NCBI GenBank assembly: GCA_030146905.1 | Contig: JASLAV010000798.1 | Coordinates: 1 to 5,903 of the forward strand | Source of the DNA: Lentzea sp. | GTDB taxonomy: Bacteria > Actinomycetota > Actinomycetes > Mycobacteriales > Pseudonocardiaceae | DNA: 5,903 nt | Direction of reading: 5' to 3' | Shown: positions 5,610 to 5,903 of the stretch, one piece after another | Position numbering within the stretch: position 1 is the stretch's first letter | Layout of the letters: each line of letters starts with the position of its first letter | The notes under the pieces: generated by a model | Seen by the model: the letters and a program-made list of their open reading frames with translations, nothing else | Databases searched by the model: none | Told to the model about the DNA's origin: nothing | Program-made: the position numbers and the translations under genes

Positions 5610-5903
5610 TCACTCCTTCGCGAGCTCGTCCAGCACGGTCTGCAGGTCCGACGCCAGCACGGGCTCCAGGAAGACCGCGGCCACCCTGTGCTCCTCGTCC
5701 ACGATGAACGTGGACGGCACGATGTTGGGCGGAAGACCCCTGAAGACGTTGATGAAGCTCCGCGACGAGGCGTCGTAGATGGACGGGTAGGTCAGCGACC
5801 GGTCCTTCATGAAGTCGCGCGGGTGGTCCTTCGAGGTCTCCTTGACGTCCACCCCGATCACCTGCGTCCCGGCGTCGTGGACCTTCTGCAGCTCCGGCGC
5901 CTC
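5610..5903 (-). CDS. TlpA/ResA-like thioredoxin-fold protein, C-terminal 97 residues (5' end beyond right edge)
   Basis: The reading frame is open to the right edge, so the gene starts outside the window and the GTG at 5861 is internal. The visible part is the C-terminal half of a TlpA/AhpC-TSA-type thioredoxin fold: a strand with VIGVDVKE (about 15-22), then FMKDRSLTYPSIYD, then NIVPSTFIVD with the cis-proline at visible residue 63, and strand VAAVFLEP before a final helix ending LDELAKE and a TGA stop. The redox CxxC motif would be upstream and cannot be checked. By position and fold it is the likely extracytoplasmic thiol reductase that receives electrons from CcdA and reduces apocytochrome c cysteines (ResA/CcsX role). 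It converges with the M64 gene, with 18 bp between the stop codons. Confidence 0.88.
   Translation of the reverse strand, partial: EAPELQKVHDAGTQVIGVDVKETSKDHPRDFMKDRSLTYPSIYDASSRSFINVFRGLPPNIVPSTFIVDEEHRVAAVFLEPVLASDLQTVLDELAKE

Noticed and set aside
5610..5861. Short 83-residue gene starting with the GTG at 5861
   Set aside because: The frame is open to the right edge and the residues upstream continue a thioredoxin fold, so this GTG is an internal valine of a longer partial gene.

Overview
This window is high-GC actinobacterial DNA. The G/C-ended codons, GTG starts, probable leaderless genes and protein families suggest the Pseudonocardiaceae (a Lentzea/Saccharothrix/Actinosynnema-like genome). 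That placement is inference from style, not a database match. The core is a System II (Ccs/Res) cytochrome c maturation locus on the minus strand.

From right to left on the minus strand: (1) the C-terminal 97 residues of a TlpA/ResA-type thioredoxin-fold protein, running off the right edge; (2) ccdA, a membrane thiol-disulfide electron carrier; (3) resB and (4) ccsB, the two membrane halves of the System II haem-delivery/cytochrome c synthase complex; (5) a ParA/MinD-like ATPase with a long Gly/Gln/Pro-rich N-terminal tail of decapeptide repeats, running off the left edge. ccdA-resB-ccsB form a tightly coupled unit: the junctions are TAGTG (ccdA/resB) and TGATG (resB/ccsB), each sharing one base. 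CcdA would pass electrons from cytoplasmic thioredoxin across the membrane, and the TlpA-like protein would use them to keep the CxxCH cysteines of apocytochrome c reduced. ResB and CcsB would move haem outward and attach it.

The unexpected element is a plus-strand gene for a secreted M64-family (IgA-peptidase-like) zinc metallopeptidase at 4584-5591. It sits between the tlpA-like gene and ccdA, divergent from ccdA and convergent with the tlpA-like gene (18 bp apart), so it breaks what would otherwise be a single co-directional cytochrome c maturation operon. The 131-bp divergent region between ccdA and the peptidase gene has a TANNNT -10-like hexamer 6-7 nt before each start codon, which suggests leaderless transcripts both ways. 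It also has a nested inverted repeat whose outer right arm overlaps the likely -35 of the peptidase promoter, making a candidate operator.

The 102-bp gap between ccsB and the ATPase gene holds a strong Shine-Dalgarno sequence and a small perfect inverted repeat enclosing a -10-like hexamer. All other long open frames here overlap these genes in other frames and look like high-GC shadows. I see no RNA gene, insertion sequence, CRISPR array or phage feature, and nothing that is clearly a new system. The most notable points are the inserted peptidase gene with its divergent control region, and the repeat-tailed ATPase.
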